DNA of 64,000 bases. It comes from Streptomyces brasiliensis. GTDB taxonomy: Bacteria; Actinomycetota; Actinomycetes; Streptomycetales; Streptomycetaceae. The first letter of the stretch is position 1. Each line of letters opens with the position of its first letter. A program made the position numbers and the translations under genes. Below the pieces are notes generated by a model. That model searched no databases. It was given only the letters and a program-made list of their open reading frames with translations, and was not told the DNA's origin. Positions 36,168-44,776 of this stretch are shown in pieces. The stretch lies in NCBI RefSeq assembly GCF_014647875.1, contig NZ_BMQA01000001.1, forward strand, positions 558,001-622,000, read 5' to 3'.

Positions 36168-37819
36168 GCGGTGGCCCCCTGTCCGCCGGTGGTCAGGGAC
36201 GTCCGGCGCTCGGCGCGGCGGCTTCTCTGCAGCACCGGATCCGGTACGGGCACGGCGGCGATGAGCCGGCGCGTGTACTCCGTGTCCGGATGCAGCAGGG
36301 TGGTCGCGGTCGGCCCCTGTTCCTCGACCCGGCCGGACCGCAGCACCACCACCCGCTGGGCGAACCGCTGGACGACGGCCAGGTCGTGTGAGACGAACAG
36401 GCATGCGAAGCCGAGTTCCCGCTGCAACTCCTCGATCACCTCGAGGACTGTCCGCTGCACGCTCACGTCGAGCGCGCTGGTCGGTTCGTCCGCCACGAGC
36501 AGCCGTGGCTCGAGGACCAGGGCGCGCGCCAGACTGACCCGCTGCCGCTGCCCGCCGGACAGCTCGCGCGGCCCTCGGCTCGCCAACTCCCTGGGCAGCC
36601 GGACGAGTTCCAGCACCTCGCCGACCCTCGCGCGCCGCTGCGCCGCCGGCATGTCCCTCCGGTGCACCCGCAGCGGTTCGGCCACACACTCGGCCACGCT
36701 CATCCGCGCGTCCAGCGAGGCCACCGGGTCCTGGAGGACGACGCCGAGACCGGCGAGCAGCCTGCGCCGCGCCCGGCCGCGCGCCCGCCGCAGGTCGGTG
36801 CCGAACAGGGACACCGTGCCGTCGGAGGGGGCGATGAGGCCCAGCGCGACCCTGGCGGCCGTCGACTTGCCGGACCCGGACTCGCCGACCAGGCCGACGG
36901 TCTCGCCGGGCCGGACGGTCAGGGACACCTCGTGCAGGGCGCGTACCCGGCCGAAGGACACGGAGACGTCCTGGAGCCGGACGACCGGCTCCCGGGGAGC
37001 GGGCTCCGGCACGGCATCGCTCTCCTCTGGACCGCTCACCGCCAGTCGCGGTACCGCGTCCAGCAGCAGCTTGGTGTATTCGTGCGCCGGCCGCAGCAGT
37101 ACGTCGTCCACCGTGCCGGTCTCCACGATCTCGCCGCGCAGCATGACGGCCACCCGGTCGGCGAAGTCCGCCACGACGCCCATGTTGTGGGTGACGAGCA
37201 GTACCCTGGTGCCGGAGCGGGCCGCCAACTGCCGTAGCAGATCGAGGATCTCGGCCTGCACGGTCACGTCGAGGGCCGTGGTCGGCTCGTCCGCGACCAG
37301 CAGGCTCGGGGAGTTCGCGATGGCCATGGCGATGACGACCCGCTGCCGCTGCCCTCCGGACAGCTGGAAGGGGAACGCGGACGCCCGCCGCTCCGGCTCG
37401 GAGATGCCCACCCGGCGCAGCAGGTCGACCGCTTCCGCCGCTGCTTCCTTCGCGGAGACGGAGCGGTGGTTGCGTATGACCTCGGCGATCTGTCTGCCGA
37501 CTCTGGTCAGCGGGTCCAGCGCGGTCGCCGGTTCCTGGAACACCATCGAGGCCGTACGGCCGCGCAGGTGCGCCAGCACCGTTTCGCTCGCGCCGACGAC
37601 CTCCGTGCCGTCGAGCGAGGCCCGGCCGGACACACGGGAGTTGCCCGGCAGCAGCCCCATGGCGGCGAGCGCCACCGTCGACTTGCCGGAGCCCGACTCG
37701 CCGACCAGTGCGAGGGTCTCGCCGGGCCGGACGCGCAGGGACACGTCGCGGACGGCGGGCACGTCGCCCGTGTCGGTCGCGAAGGTGACCGAGAGGCCCT
37801 CCAGTTCGAGGATGTTCAT
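36164..37819 (-). CDS. Dpp/Opp-type ABC importer, fused tandem ATPases
   Basis: 551 residues made of two ATPase domains, equivalent to DppD and DppF. Each has Walker A GESGSGKST, signature LSGGQRQRV and Walker B LLVADEPT(T/S)ALDV. The linker around 265-290 is acidic and proline-rich. The fused form is common in actinobacteria. Start overlaps the permease stop (ATGA) and end overlaps the ROK gene, so all are coupled. It energises uptake of peptides or other small solutes. Confidence 0.92.
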   Translation of the reverse strand: MNILELEGLSVTFATDTGDVPAVRDVSLRVRPGETLALVGESGSGKSTVALAAMGLLPGNSRVSGRASLDGTEVVGASETVLAHLRGRTASMVFQEPATALDPLTRVGRQIAEVIRNHRSVSAKEAAAEAVDLLRRVGISEPERRASAFPFQLSGGQRQRVVIAMAIANSPSLLVADEPTTALDVTVQAEILDLLRQLAARSGTRVLLVTHNMGVVADFADRVAVMLRGEIVETGTVDDVLLRPAHEYTKLLLDAVPRLAVSGPEESDAVPEPAPREPVVRLQDVSVSFGRVRALHEVSLTVRPGETVGLVGESGSGKSTAARVALGLIAPSDGTVSLFGTDLRRARGRARRRLLAGLGVVLQDPVASLDARMSVAECVAEPLRVHRRDMPAAQRRARVGEVLELVRLPRELASRGPRELSGGQRQRVSLARALVLEPRLLVADEPTSALDVSVQRTVLEVIEELQRELGFACLFVSHDLAVVQRFAQRVVVLRSGRVEEQGPTATTLLHPDTEYTRRLIAAVPVPDPVLQRSRRAERRTSLTTGGQGATA

Positions 37820-38694
37820 CCGCGTCCCCTGACGTCGAAGGCGTCGCGCAGCCCGTCGCCGATCGCGTTGAACGCGCACACGACGAGGATGATCGCGAGG
37901 CCCGGCGGAACGATGAGCCACCAGCGCCCGGAGTAAGCGACCGTCAGTCCCGCCGAGAGCATGCCGCCCCAGTCGGTCGACGGCGGCTGGACGCCGAGGC
38001 CGAGATACGAGACGTAGGCGACGAGCAGGATCGCGTCGGCGACCTGGAACGTCGCCGCGACCACGATCGTCGACACCGAGTTGGGCAGGATGTGCCGCAG
38101 GATCGCCCGGCCGTGGGTGCCGCCGATGGCGCGCAGGGTGAGGACGTAGTCCCGGTTCTTCAGCGTGAGGGTCTCCGCGCGCACGAGCCGGGAGGGCACC
38201 AGCCACGACACCAGGCCGAGGATGACGATCAGCCCGCCGGTGCCCGGCGAGGTGATCGCGGAGACGACCAGCAGGATGAACAGGGCCGGGATCGCGATGC
38301 CCGCGTCGACCACCCGCATCATCACCGCGTCCACCCATCCACCGGCGTACCCCGCGACCGCGCCCCACAGCGTGCCGATGACGGTCGCGAGGATTCCGGC
38401 CGCGAGCCCCACGAGCAGCGAGACCTTCCCGCCGTACATGAGCCTCCCGAGTTCGTCGTGGCCGACGGCGTCGGTGCCCAGCCAATGGGCGCCGCTCGGG
38501 GCGAGGTTGACCTGGGTGAGGTCGGTGTGGGTCTGGTCCGTGGAGTGGAGGAGCGGGCCGACGAAGCAGAACAGCAGGAAGAGGACGACCACGGCGAGTC
38601 CGGCGACCGCCAGACGGTTGCGGGCGAAGCGGCGCACCGACAGACGGTGGCCGGCGACCGGTTCGAGGGTGGGTGCCTGTGCGACGGCTGTCAT
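37816..38694 (-). CDS. Dpp/Opp-type ABC importer permease, DppC-like
   Basis: 292 residues with about six membrane helices. N-terminal RRFARNRLAVAGLAVVVLFL, the HWLGTDAVGHDELGRLMYGG segment and the inner-membrane-permease EAA loop LRAIGGTHGRAILRHILPN identify the DppC/OppC type. Coupled by 4-base overlaps on both sides. It forms the channel with the DppB-like permease, which here is truncated. Confidence 0.9.
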   Translation of the reverse strand: MTAVAQAPTLEPVAGHRLSVRRFARNRLAVAGLAVVVLFLLFCFVGPLLHSTDQTHTDLTQVNLAPSGAHWLGTDAVGHDELGRLMYGGKVSLLVGLAAGILATVIGTLWGAVAGYAGGWVDAVMMRVVDAGIAIPALFILLVVSAITSPGTGGLIVILGLVSWLVPSRLVRAETLTLKNRDYVLTLRAIGGTHGRAILRHILPNSVSTIVVAATFQVADAILLVAYVSYLGLGVQPPSTDWGGMLSAGLTVAYSGRWWLIVPPGLAIILVVCAFNAIGDGLRDAFDVRGRG

Positions 38695-39327
38695 GACCGG
38701 CCCGCCTTCACTCGGGGATCCACGATCCGCTGCACGATGTCGGCGAGCAGTGTGCCGACAACGGTCGCGACGGAGATGACGAGGACACAGCCGAGCAGCA
38801 CCGGATAGTCGGAGGACTGCGCGGCGCTCCAGAACAGCAGCCCCATCCCCGGGTAGTTGAAGAGCTGCTCGACGACGAGCGCGCCACCGAACAGCACCGG
38901 CACGTAGTAGCCGAGCATGGCGACGACCGGGGTCAGGGAGTTGCGGAAGACGTGCCGCCACAGGATCGCGCGGGGCCGGGAGCCACCGGCGCGGGCGGTG
39001 CGGACGTAGTCCTCGTCCAGGTTCTCCAGGGTGGCGGCCCGCATGTACCGGCTGAACACGGCGATCATGGAGGCGGCCCCGGTGACGACGGGCAGCACCA
39101 GGGCGACCGGGTCGGCGAACACCTGGGCCAGGGTGTCCCCTTGGGGTGCCTGGGAGGGGAACCAGCGCAGGGTCTGGGTGAAGACGAGGACCAGTACGAG
39201 ACCGAGGAAGTACACGGGCGTCGCGTACGCGACGAAGCTCAGCGTGGTGATGACGTAGTCCACCGGCTTGTTGCGCCGCACCGCCTGCCACATGCCGAGC
39301 GGTACGGCCAGCAGAAGGCCGACCAGG
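38691..39327 (-). pseudogene. Dpp/Opp-type ABC permease, DppB-like, 5' truncated
   Basis: About 212 C-terminal residues remain: LLLAVPLGMWQAVRRNKPVD, FVAYATPVYFLGLVLVLVF, the EAA loop TARAGGSRPRAILWRHVFRN and NYPGMGLLFWSAAQSSDYP. The first 100 or so residues (first membrane helix and periplasmic loop) and the start are missing; homology ends near 39327, where the plus-strand M81 fragment begins. The substrate-binding protein gene expected upstream is also absent. The importer is therefore probably not functional. Confidence 0.82.
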
Positions 39328-40211
39328 GCGTGTACGCGGCGGTCGCGGAGGTGGAGTCGCTGCCCGGAGTCACGGATGCCGCGATCTGGGTCGGGTACGC
39401 CTGGGCCGACGAGCCGCGCAACCGGGCCGCGGTGGTCGTGACCGGTCCGGACGCCGAAGCGGTCGCCGGGGGTGCGCAACGGCTCGCGCGCGGATTCTGG
39501 GACGCACGGCACGACTTCGCGTTCGTCGCGCCGACGGGCACGCTCGACGAGTGTCTCGACGAGGCGCTGGCGTCCGAAGTCCGCCCGTACTTCATCAGCG
39601 ACACCGGCGACAACCCGACCGCGGGCGGTGCCGGGGACGTCACCTGGGGTCTCGAACAGGTGCTGTCGCGGCCGGAGTTCAAGGATCCGTCCGGGCCTGT
39701 GGTGATCTACGCATCGGTGCCGGGGCCCGCCGCCGTCGACACGGCGGTGGCTGCGGGCGTCGGCGCGACGGTCACCGTCACCGCGGGGGCCGAGGTGGAC
39801 GACCGGCATTCCGGACCGCTCACCATGACCGGCGTGGTCCACGCGGTCCGGCACGGCGACCGGGACGCGGTGACGGAGGTCGTGCTGCGGGTGGGAAGCG
39901 TGTATGTGATCGTGACGCGGCTGCGGAAGCCGTACCACTACGAACACGACTTCACCCGGCTGGAGTTGGCGCCCCGGAAGGCGGACGTCGTCCTCGTCAA
40001 GATCGGCTATCTGGAGCCCGAGCTGTACGCCATGGCCGCCGACTGGAAGATGGCCCTCACACCGGGCGGTGTCGACCAGGACCTGGCGCGGCTCGGCCAC
40101 CACCGCATCCGCCGGCCGATGTTCCCCTTCGACCCGGGTATGCCCGGCCCCGATCTCACCGCGCGGCTGATCGCCCCCTCCGACCAGCCGCTCACCGGCG
40201 CCGACGAGTGA
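39327..40211 (+). pseudogene. M81-family (MlrC-like) metallopeptidase, C-terminal half
   Basis: About 294 residues matching the C-terminal domain of M81/MlrC proteins: VESLPGVTDAAIWVGYAWAD, FISDTGDNPTAGGAGDVTWG and PRKADVVLVKIGYLEPELYA. The N-terminal metal-binding half is missing, and homology starts exactly where the truncated permease gene of the opposite strand begins. No own start codon with RBS is visible. Intact members include microcystinase MlrC, which cleaves linearised peptides, so the original gene may have worked with the peptide-type importer. Confidence 0.8.
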
Positions 40212-40223
40212 GAACCCGTGTCG

Positions 40224-40583
40224 TCAGGTGGCGATGTCCGGGTAGGGCATCGTCACGTGCGACAGCCTGCGCGCGTACTCGGTCTGGAAGCCCATCGGGG
40301 GGTGGTCCCGCTCGAACATCCCGATGAAGAGGGTGAGCGTCAGGAACGGGTGCGCGCCCAGCTCGAAGAGCTTGACGTAGTCGTGGGTGGCCAGGGCCTC
40401 CCGCTCGGTGTCGTCGAACGTCAGCCAGGTGGACGACTCGCCGGAAATGCAGTTCAGGATGCGGTTCGCGTACTGCTCCTCCCACATCGCCACCGTGCCG
40501 CGGGGATCCTCGCGATAGGCCTCGACCAGTTCCGGGTCCCGGTCGACGGTGAACAGGAACTTGTTCAGCAGGTACTTGCTCAC
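40224..40583 (-). CDS. ligA: Extradiol ring-cleavage dioxygenase, small (LigA-type) subunit
   Basis: 119 residues matching the alpha subunit of protocatechuate 4,5-dioxygenase: YLLNKFLFTVDRDPELVEAY, YANRILNCISGES and LTFDDTEREALATHDYVKLF. It forms part of the substrate pocket in the alpha2beta2 enzyme. Its ATG overlaps the LigB stop (ATGA), giving balanced synthesis of the two subunits. Confidence 0.85.
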   Translation of the reverse strand: MSKYLLNKFLFTVDRDPELVEAYREDPRGTVAMWEEQYANRILNCISGESSTWLTFDDTEREALATHDYVKLFELGAHPFLTLTLFIGMFERDHPPMGFQTEYARRLSHVTMPYPDIAT

Positions 40584-41443
40584 GCCCGACCGCCCTTCGG
40601 GTACCAGGTGAAGTACGCCTCCATCGTGTGGAAGAGGTCGTACGTGTCGACGTAGTCGGCCTTCTGCCCGTTGCCGGCCACGCCCATCATCAGCATGAAG
40701 TCCATGAAGCCGTGGGTGGCGTTGCCGGGCAGGTGGAGGCTGTCCAGGGTTACCTCGGACAGACAGCCCTCGATGTCACCGGAGGCGATCCACTCGACGG
40801 CCTTGCGGTCGAACTCCGGGTCGGGACCGGTCGGCCCGAACTGCCGGGGTCCGCCCAGCTCCAGCGACAGATGCCCGGTGCCGATCACCGCGACCCGCTT
40901 GTCCTCGGGCCAGGACTCCACCAGCTCCCGGATCGCCTGGCCGAGTTGGATGAAGCGCTGGGGCCGGGGCAGCGGGGGCGCGAAGATGTTGGTGTAGATC
41001 GGCACGACCGGCAGGTCGTTCTGCGGGCGGAGCGTGATGATCGGGCACGTGATGGAGTGGTCGATCCGCAGCTCGTTGGAGAACGCCAGGTCGAAGCCCG
41101 CGTCCAGGCCGCCGCGCAGGATGTGTGCCGACAGGTCCTCCTGGCCCTTGAGCACCATGCGCGGGAGGCCGAACTCCCGTTCCTCGTTGTAGAAGTTGGC
41201 GTCGTAGACCGGCGCCTTGCCGACGAGGAACTGCGGCATGTTGTCCAGCCACAGCTGGTGGAAGTGGTCCGAGCCCACCATCACCAGCACGTCCGGACGT
41301 GCCTTCGTCAGCGTCTCGCGGAACGCCTCCACCTTGCGCACCCACTCGTCCGCGAACGGCGGGCGGTCCTCCCCGGTGGCCGTGCTGGCACGGTAGTAGA
41401 AGGGGTGATGGGTGGACGCGATCACCGCGACCAGTTCAGCCAT
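40580..41443 (-). CDS. ligB: Class III extradiol ring-cleavage dioxygenase, catalytic (LigB-type) subunit
   Basis: 287 residues of the LigB superfamily. Metal ligands correspond to His12 in ASTHHPFYY and His60 in VGSDHFHQLW, with an acidic ligand towards the C-terminus. Fe(II) and O2 would open a catechol-type ring at the meta position; protocatechuate or gallate are the usual substrates of LigAB. The start overlaps the citryl-CoA lyase stop by 8 bases. The ring-opened product is expected to be handled by the two CoA-linked genes upstream in the same operon. Confidence 0.88.
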   Translation of the reverse strand: MAELVAVIASTHHPFYYRASTATGEDRPPFADEWVRKVEAFRETLTKARPDVLVMVGSDHFHQLWLDNMPQFLVGKAPVYDANFYNEEREFGLPRMVLKGQEDLSAHILRGGLDAGFDLAFSNELRIDHSITCPIITLRPQNDLPVVPIYTNIFAPPLPRPQRFIQLGQAIRELVESWPEDKRVAVIGTGHLSLELGGPRQFGPTGPDPEFDRKAVEWIASGDIEGCLSEVTLDSLHLPGNATHGFMDFMLMMGVAGNGQKADYVDTYDLFHTMEAYFTWYPKGGRA

Positions 41444-42293
41444 GCGAACCTCCGTTGGTGGGCATGTGCGGCTCGGGCCCGAGCGGCTCGGGGGTGTAGG
41501 GATCAGGGGCGACGGAACGGTTGTTGAGGTCGACGGACAGGAACACGTCGCTCGCGACCGGGTTGCGCAGCTCTTCGGCGAGCTGTCCGATCAGGCCGGC
41601 GGTGCGGGCCAGCAGCGCGAAGCCGCGCAGGAGTTCCATCGGCAGGCCGAGGTCGGCGAGTGCGGCTCCGCAGACGCCCGCTCCGTTCAGGGGAAGGGTA
41701 CGGCCGAGCACCTGCGGATGGACCCGGCCGATCGCGGCGAACAGGGCGAGGTGCGGTCCGAACTGCCCTTCTTCTTCAGCGATCTCGAGCAGCCGGGGGG
41801 TGCGTGGGTCGCCGTTCTTGTGGACGTGGTGGCCGAGGCCGGGAATGAACCGGCGGGCCTCGCGCTGGGCCTGTACGGTCCGCAGCGCCAGGGCGTCCCA
41901 GCCGGCGTCGTCCGTCGGCAGCGGTCCGTCGACGCCGGTCAGCACGTCGTGCAGGAACCGGCCGCAGTCCTCGGTCACACCGAGGAAGCGGGACCCGCCG
42001 CCGAGCAGTCCGGCGGCGAGCGCGCCCTGCACCGAGTCCGGCGCCGAGAGATAGGTCAGCCGGGTCACGATCGCGGTCGGCGTGAAGCCGTGGTCGGCGA
42101 GGGCGGCGAGTACGGCCTCGAACACCCGTGTCTCGCCCGCCGTGGGCCGCCGCTGGGTAGCCAGCCAGAAAGCCAGTTCACCGAAGCCGACCTGGCCCAT
42201 GACATCCTTGGCCAGGTCGTGGCCGAGCAGCGTGATCGACTCCAGGGACGACGCGCCGAGGGCGGTGGGGTAGTCCGGGTCCTTGTCAGTCAT
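41436..42293 (-). CDS. Citryl-CoA lyase / citrate synthase-like protein
   Basis: 285 residues similar to the C-terminal large part of citrate synthase, as in citryl-CoA lyases. Key segments are the substrate-binding FIPGLGHHVHKNGDPRTPRL (citrate-synthase-like GxGHxxxKxxDPR) and NGAGVCGAALADLGLPMELL. It should cleave or form a C-C bond in a citrate-like CoA thioester. Lying between a CoA-transferase and a ring-cleavage dioxygenase, it probably cleaves a CoA-activated ring-cleavage product to oxaloacetate and an acyl-CoA; this is inference. Confidence 0.85.
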   Translation of the reverse strand: MTDKDPDYPTALGASSLESITLLGHDLAKDVMGQVGFGELAFWLATQRRPTAGETRVFEAVLAALADHGFTPTAIVTRLTYLSAPDSVQGALAAGLLGGGSRFLGVTEDCGRFLHDVLTGVDGPLPTDDAGWDALALRTVQAQREARRFIPGLGHHVHKNGDPRTPRLLEIAEEEGQFGPHLALFAAIGRVHPQVLGRTLPLNGAGVCGAALADLGLPMELLRGFALLARTAGLIGQLAEELRNPVASDVFLSVDLNNRSVAPDPYTPEPLGPEPHMPTNGGSHG

Positions 42294-43476
42294 CGCCGTC
42301 CTCCTGCGGGGCCTTGAGCCAGGCGCGGATCTCGGCGCCGTGCTCGTCGAGTTCGGGCGGGGGCAGCCGGTGGTCGGCCGGCGTCTCGGAGAAACGGATG
42401 GGGTGCCGGGTGGTGGGCACCGCGCGCCCGCCCTCGCCGACCTCCACGATCGGTTCGAGCCCGAAGCGCTCGGCCATCGCGAACCCGCCGTCGATGGTGT
42501 TGATCGGGCCGCACGGCACACCCGCCTCGACCAGCAGGTCGAACCACTCGACGGCACCGCGCTCGGCGAGCCGCTCGACAAGGATCGGGCGCAGTTCCGC
42601 ACGCCGCTCGGTGCGGTCGGCGTTGCGCGCGAACCGCGGGTCGTCGGCGATCTCGGGGATACCGAGCACCTCGCAGAGTTTGCGGAACTGGCCGTCGTTG
42701 GCCGCGGTGACGATGAGGTCGTTGTCCGCGGTGGGCAGCGGCTCGTACGGGAAGACGCTGGGATGGGCGTTGCCCATCCGGTACGGCACCACGCCGCCGG
42801 CCGCGTAGGCGGAGCTGTGGTTGACCAGTCCGGTCAGCGCCGACGACAGCAGGTTGACCTCGACGTGCTGGCCGGCTCCGGTGGCGTCGCGGTGGCGCAG
42901 CGCGGCGAGGATGCCGATGACGGCGTGGTTGCCGGCCATCACGTCGAAGACCGAGATGCCGGCCCGGTACGGCGGCCCGTCCGGGTCACCGGTCAGGCTC
43001 ATCAGCCCGGAGATCGCCTGCACCATCAGGTCGTAGCCGGGCACGTGCCGGCCCGCGCCGGCGCCGAAGCCGCTGATCGAGGCGTACACGACACCGGGGT
43101 TGGCCTCCCGCACGGACGCGAAGTCGAGTCCGTAGCGGCCGAGGCCGCCCGGCTTGAAGTTCTCGATCAGGACGTCCGCGCGGCGGGCGAGCTCGCGTGC
43201 CGCGGCGGCGTCCTCCGGTTCGCGCAGGTCGAGCGCGATCGAGCGCTTGCCCCGGTTGACGCCCAGGTAGTACGTGGACACGCCGTCGCGCACGGGGGGC
43301 ATCCAGGTGCGGGTGTCGTCACCGCGCGGACCCTCGACCTTGATGACGTCGGCGCCCATGTCCGCCAGGAGCATGGTGGCGTAGGGACCCGCCAGGATCC
43401 GGGAGAAGTCGGCCACCAGCACGCCCGACAAGGGGCCGCTCCCGGCTGCCCGGTCCACTCCGGTTCCGTCTGTCAT
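42286..43476 (-). CDS. Class III (CaiB/BaiF) CoA-transferase
   Basis: 396 residues. N-terminal VLVADFSRILAGPYATMLLA and GADVIKVEGPRGDDTR, then GVNRGKRSIALDLRE, ADVLIENFKPGGLGRYGLD, and the conserved Asp in GYDLMVQAISGLMSLTG that forms the acyl-anhydride intermediate. It swaps CoA between carboxylic acids. First gene of a four-gene operon, overlapping the lyase gene by 8 bases, and preceded by palindromes at 43497-43521. Confidence 0.92.
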   Translation of the reverse strand: MTDGTGVDRAAGSGPLSGVLVADFSRILAGPYATMLLADMGADVIKVEGPRGDDTRTWMPPVRDGVSTYYLGVNRGKRSIALDLREPEDAAAARELARRADVLIENFKPGGLGRYGLDFASVREANPGVVYASISGFGAGAGRHVPGYDLMVQAISGLMSLTGDPDGPPYRAGISVFDVMAGNHAVIGILAALRHRDATGAGQHVEVNLLSSALTGLVNHSSAYAAGGVVPYRMGNAHPSVFPYEPLPTADNDLIVTAANDGQFRKLCEVLGIPEIADDPRFARNADRTERRAELRPILVERLAERGAVEWFDLLVEAGVPCGPINTIDGGFAMAERFGLEPIVEVGEGGRAVPTTRHPIRFSETPADHRLPPPELDEHGAEIRAWLKAPQEDGDD

Positions 43477-43496
43477 CAGGGACCGCCTCCTTGCTT

Positions 43497-43521
43497 CGTC
43501 CGCTGTACGGACGATCGTCCG
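43497..43521. promoter_or_regulatory. Candidate IclR operator in front of the CoA-transferase/lig operon
   Basis: CGTCCG-CTGTA-CGGACG at 43497-43513 overlaps the perfect palindrome CGGACGATCGTCCG at 43508-43521. It lies 21 bases upstream of the CoA-transferase start. Related sites occur at 44442-44465 and 44713-44726. Confidence 0.7.
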
Positions 43522-43586
43522 CTGATCGATTCTGGCACGCTCACGGCATGCGTCAAGTGCCGAGCCGGCCGACAGCGGCGCGCAGG

Positions 43587-44387
43587 TCAGGTCCTGACCA
43601 CGTGCGGGACGCTCTCCAGCCGGGCGAAGTCTGCGCTGATCTCACCCGCGGCCTGGAGCAGCAGCGGCAGATGACGGTCGAGAAGGTGCTCCACGGAGGT
43701 CTCGGCGGCGTGGGCGTTGACGTTCAGCGCGGCGATCACGCGCCCCGATCCGTTGCGCAGGGGCACTGCGACCGAGCGGATGCCGCGCGTGAGCTGCTCG
43801 TCGGTGAGCGCCCAGCCGCGCGCCCGGACCTCACGCAGCTCCGTGTCGCGCTCGGCGTCGCCCGGCTGCCAGAGCGGCACGAGACCGGACCGGCTCGGCT
43901 CGGCCAGGACGGTGCTCACCTCGGCCGGGTCGAGAGCCGCGAGGAGCACCTTGCCGAGGGACGTCTGCAGGGCCGGGAAGCGCGTGCCGATCTGCACGGC
44001 GAGGGAGACGATCTTCGGCACGGAGACACGCGCGACGTAGACGATGTCCGAGCCGTCGAGCTGGGCGACGGACACCGACTCGTCCGTCTGCGCCGACAGC
44101 CTCTCCATGTGGGGCCGGGCGACGTCCCACAGGCCCATGGACCGGACATAGGCGACGCCCAGGTCCAGGACGCGCGGGGTGAGCGCGAAACCCTGCCCGT
44201 CCGCCCGCACGTATCCAAGCTCCTGCAGGGTGAGCAGGATCCGCCGGGCCGTGGGCCGTGCCAGACCGGTAGCGGTCGCGACCTCGCTCAGCGACATGGC
44301 GGGCCGGTGCGGCGCGAAGGAGGTGATGACCTCCAGGCCACGGGCCAGCGCCTCGATGAAATCCGGTCCGGTGCCTTCGCGCGGCAT
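43587..44387 (-). CDS. IclR-family regulator (PcaR/PobR-like)
   Basis: 266 residues. N-terminal winged helix: ALARGLEVITSFAPHRPAMS, LSEVATATGLARPTARRILL and TLQELGYVRADGQGFALTPR. C-terminal GAF-like effector domain with TSLGKVLLAALDPAEVS and IRSVAVPLRNGSGRVIAALN. IclR proteins of this subgroup control aromatic acid catabolism, usually as activators. It is upstream of the CoA-transferase/lig operon on the same strand and divergent from the amidohydrolase, and similar palindromes stand in front of all three. Confidence 0.92.
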   Translation of the reverse strand: MPREGTGPDFIEALARGLEVITSFAPHRPAMSLSEVATATGLARPTARRILLTLQELGYVRADGQGFALTPRVLDLGVAYVRSMGLWDVARPHMERLSAQTDESVSVAQLDGSDIVYVARVSVPKIVSLAVQIGTRFPALQTSLGKVLLAALDPAEVSTVLAEPSRSGLVPLWQPGDAERDTELREVRARGWALTDEQLTRGIRSVAVPLRNGSGRVIAALNVNAHAAETSVEHLLDRHLPLLLQAAGEISADFARLESVPHVVRT

Positions 44388-44776
44388 GGCAGCTCCTCCT
44401 GGATGGCGCGGTGACGTTCAGCGGCGCCACCCTACTGCACTTGTCCGCCTGCCGGACGGATGTCCCTGAAGCGGGCCCGACGGGAGCACCACTTGCCTCT
44501 GTGAGGGTAATCCCAGGTCAAAGGTGATCGGAAGGGCGCGCTCAGAGTGTCGACGCCCCCCGAGCGAATGTGCCAACCTGACGCATCGACCGGCATACGG
44601 ACGCCCAGCTGCAATAGTTGCCCGCCGGATCGCCAGATTCGGGCCGCGCACGTTCTTGACACCGGCCCCCGGACCCTCCGAGAGTGACAGCAATCGATAT
44701 CCGACCGCATGGCGGACGCTCGTCCGGAATTCTGATGGGTGCCGCGGTGGTCGTACCCGCATGAAGGAGTCCTCTG
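44388..44776. promoter_or_regulatory. Divergent promoter region between IclR gene and amidohydrolase
   Basis: 389 bases without a gene. On the left, TGTCCG-CCTGC-CGGACG-GATGTCC (44442-44465) resembles the operator of the lig operon and faces the IclR start. On the right, a possible promoter TTGACA (44656-44661), 18-base spacer, GAGAGT (44680-44685) reads towards the amidohydrolase. CGGACGCTCGTCCG (44713-44726) follows, and the RBS AAGGAG is at 44764-44769. Confidence 0.6.
44713..44726. promoter_or_regulatory. Candidate IclR operator upstream of the amidohydrolase
   Basis: CGGACG-CT-CGTCCG is a 6-2-6 inverted repeat that differs only in the two central bases from CGGACGATCGTCCG at 43508-43521. 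It lies downstream of the possible -10 element, so it would favour repression if bound. Confidence 0.6.

Noticed and set aside
38952..40211. A 419-codon frame joining antisense permease DNA to the M81 fragment
   Set aside because: The first 125 codons are antisense to the permease and low-complexity; only the part after about 39327 has M81 homology.
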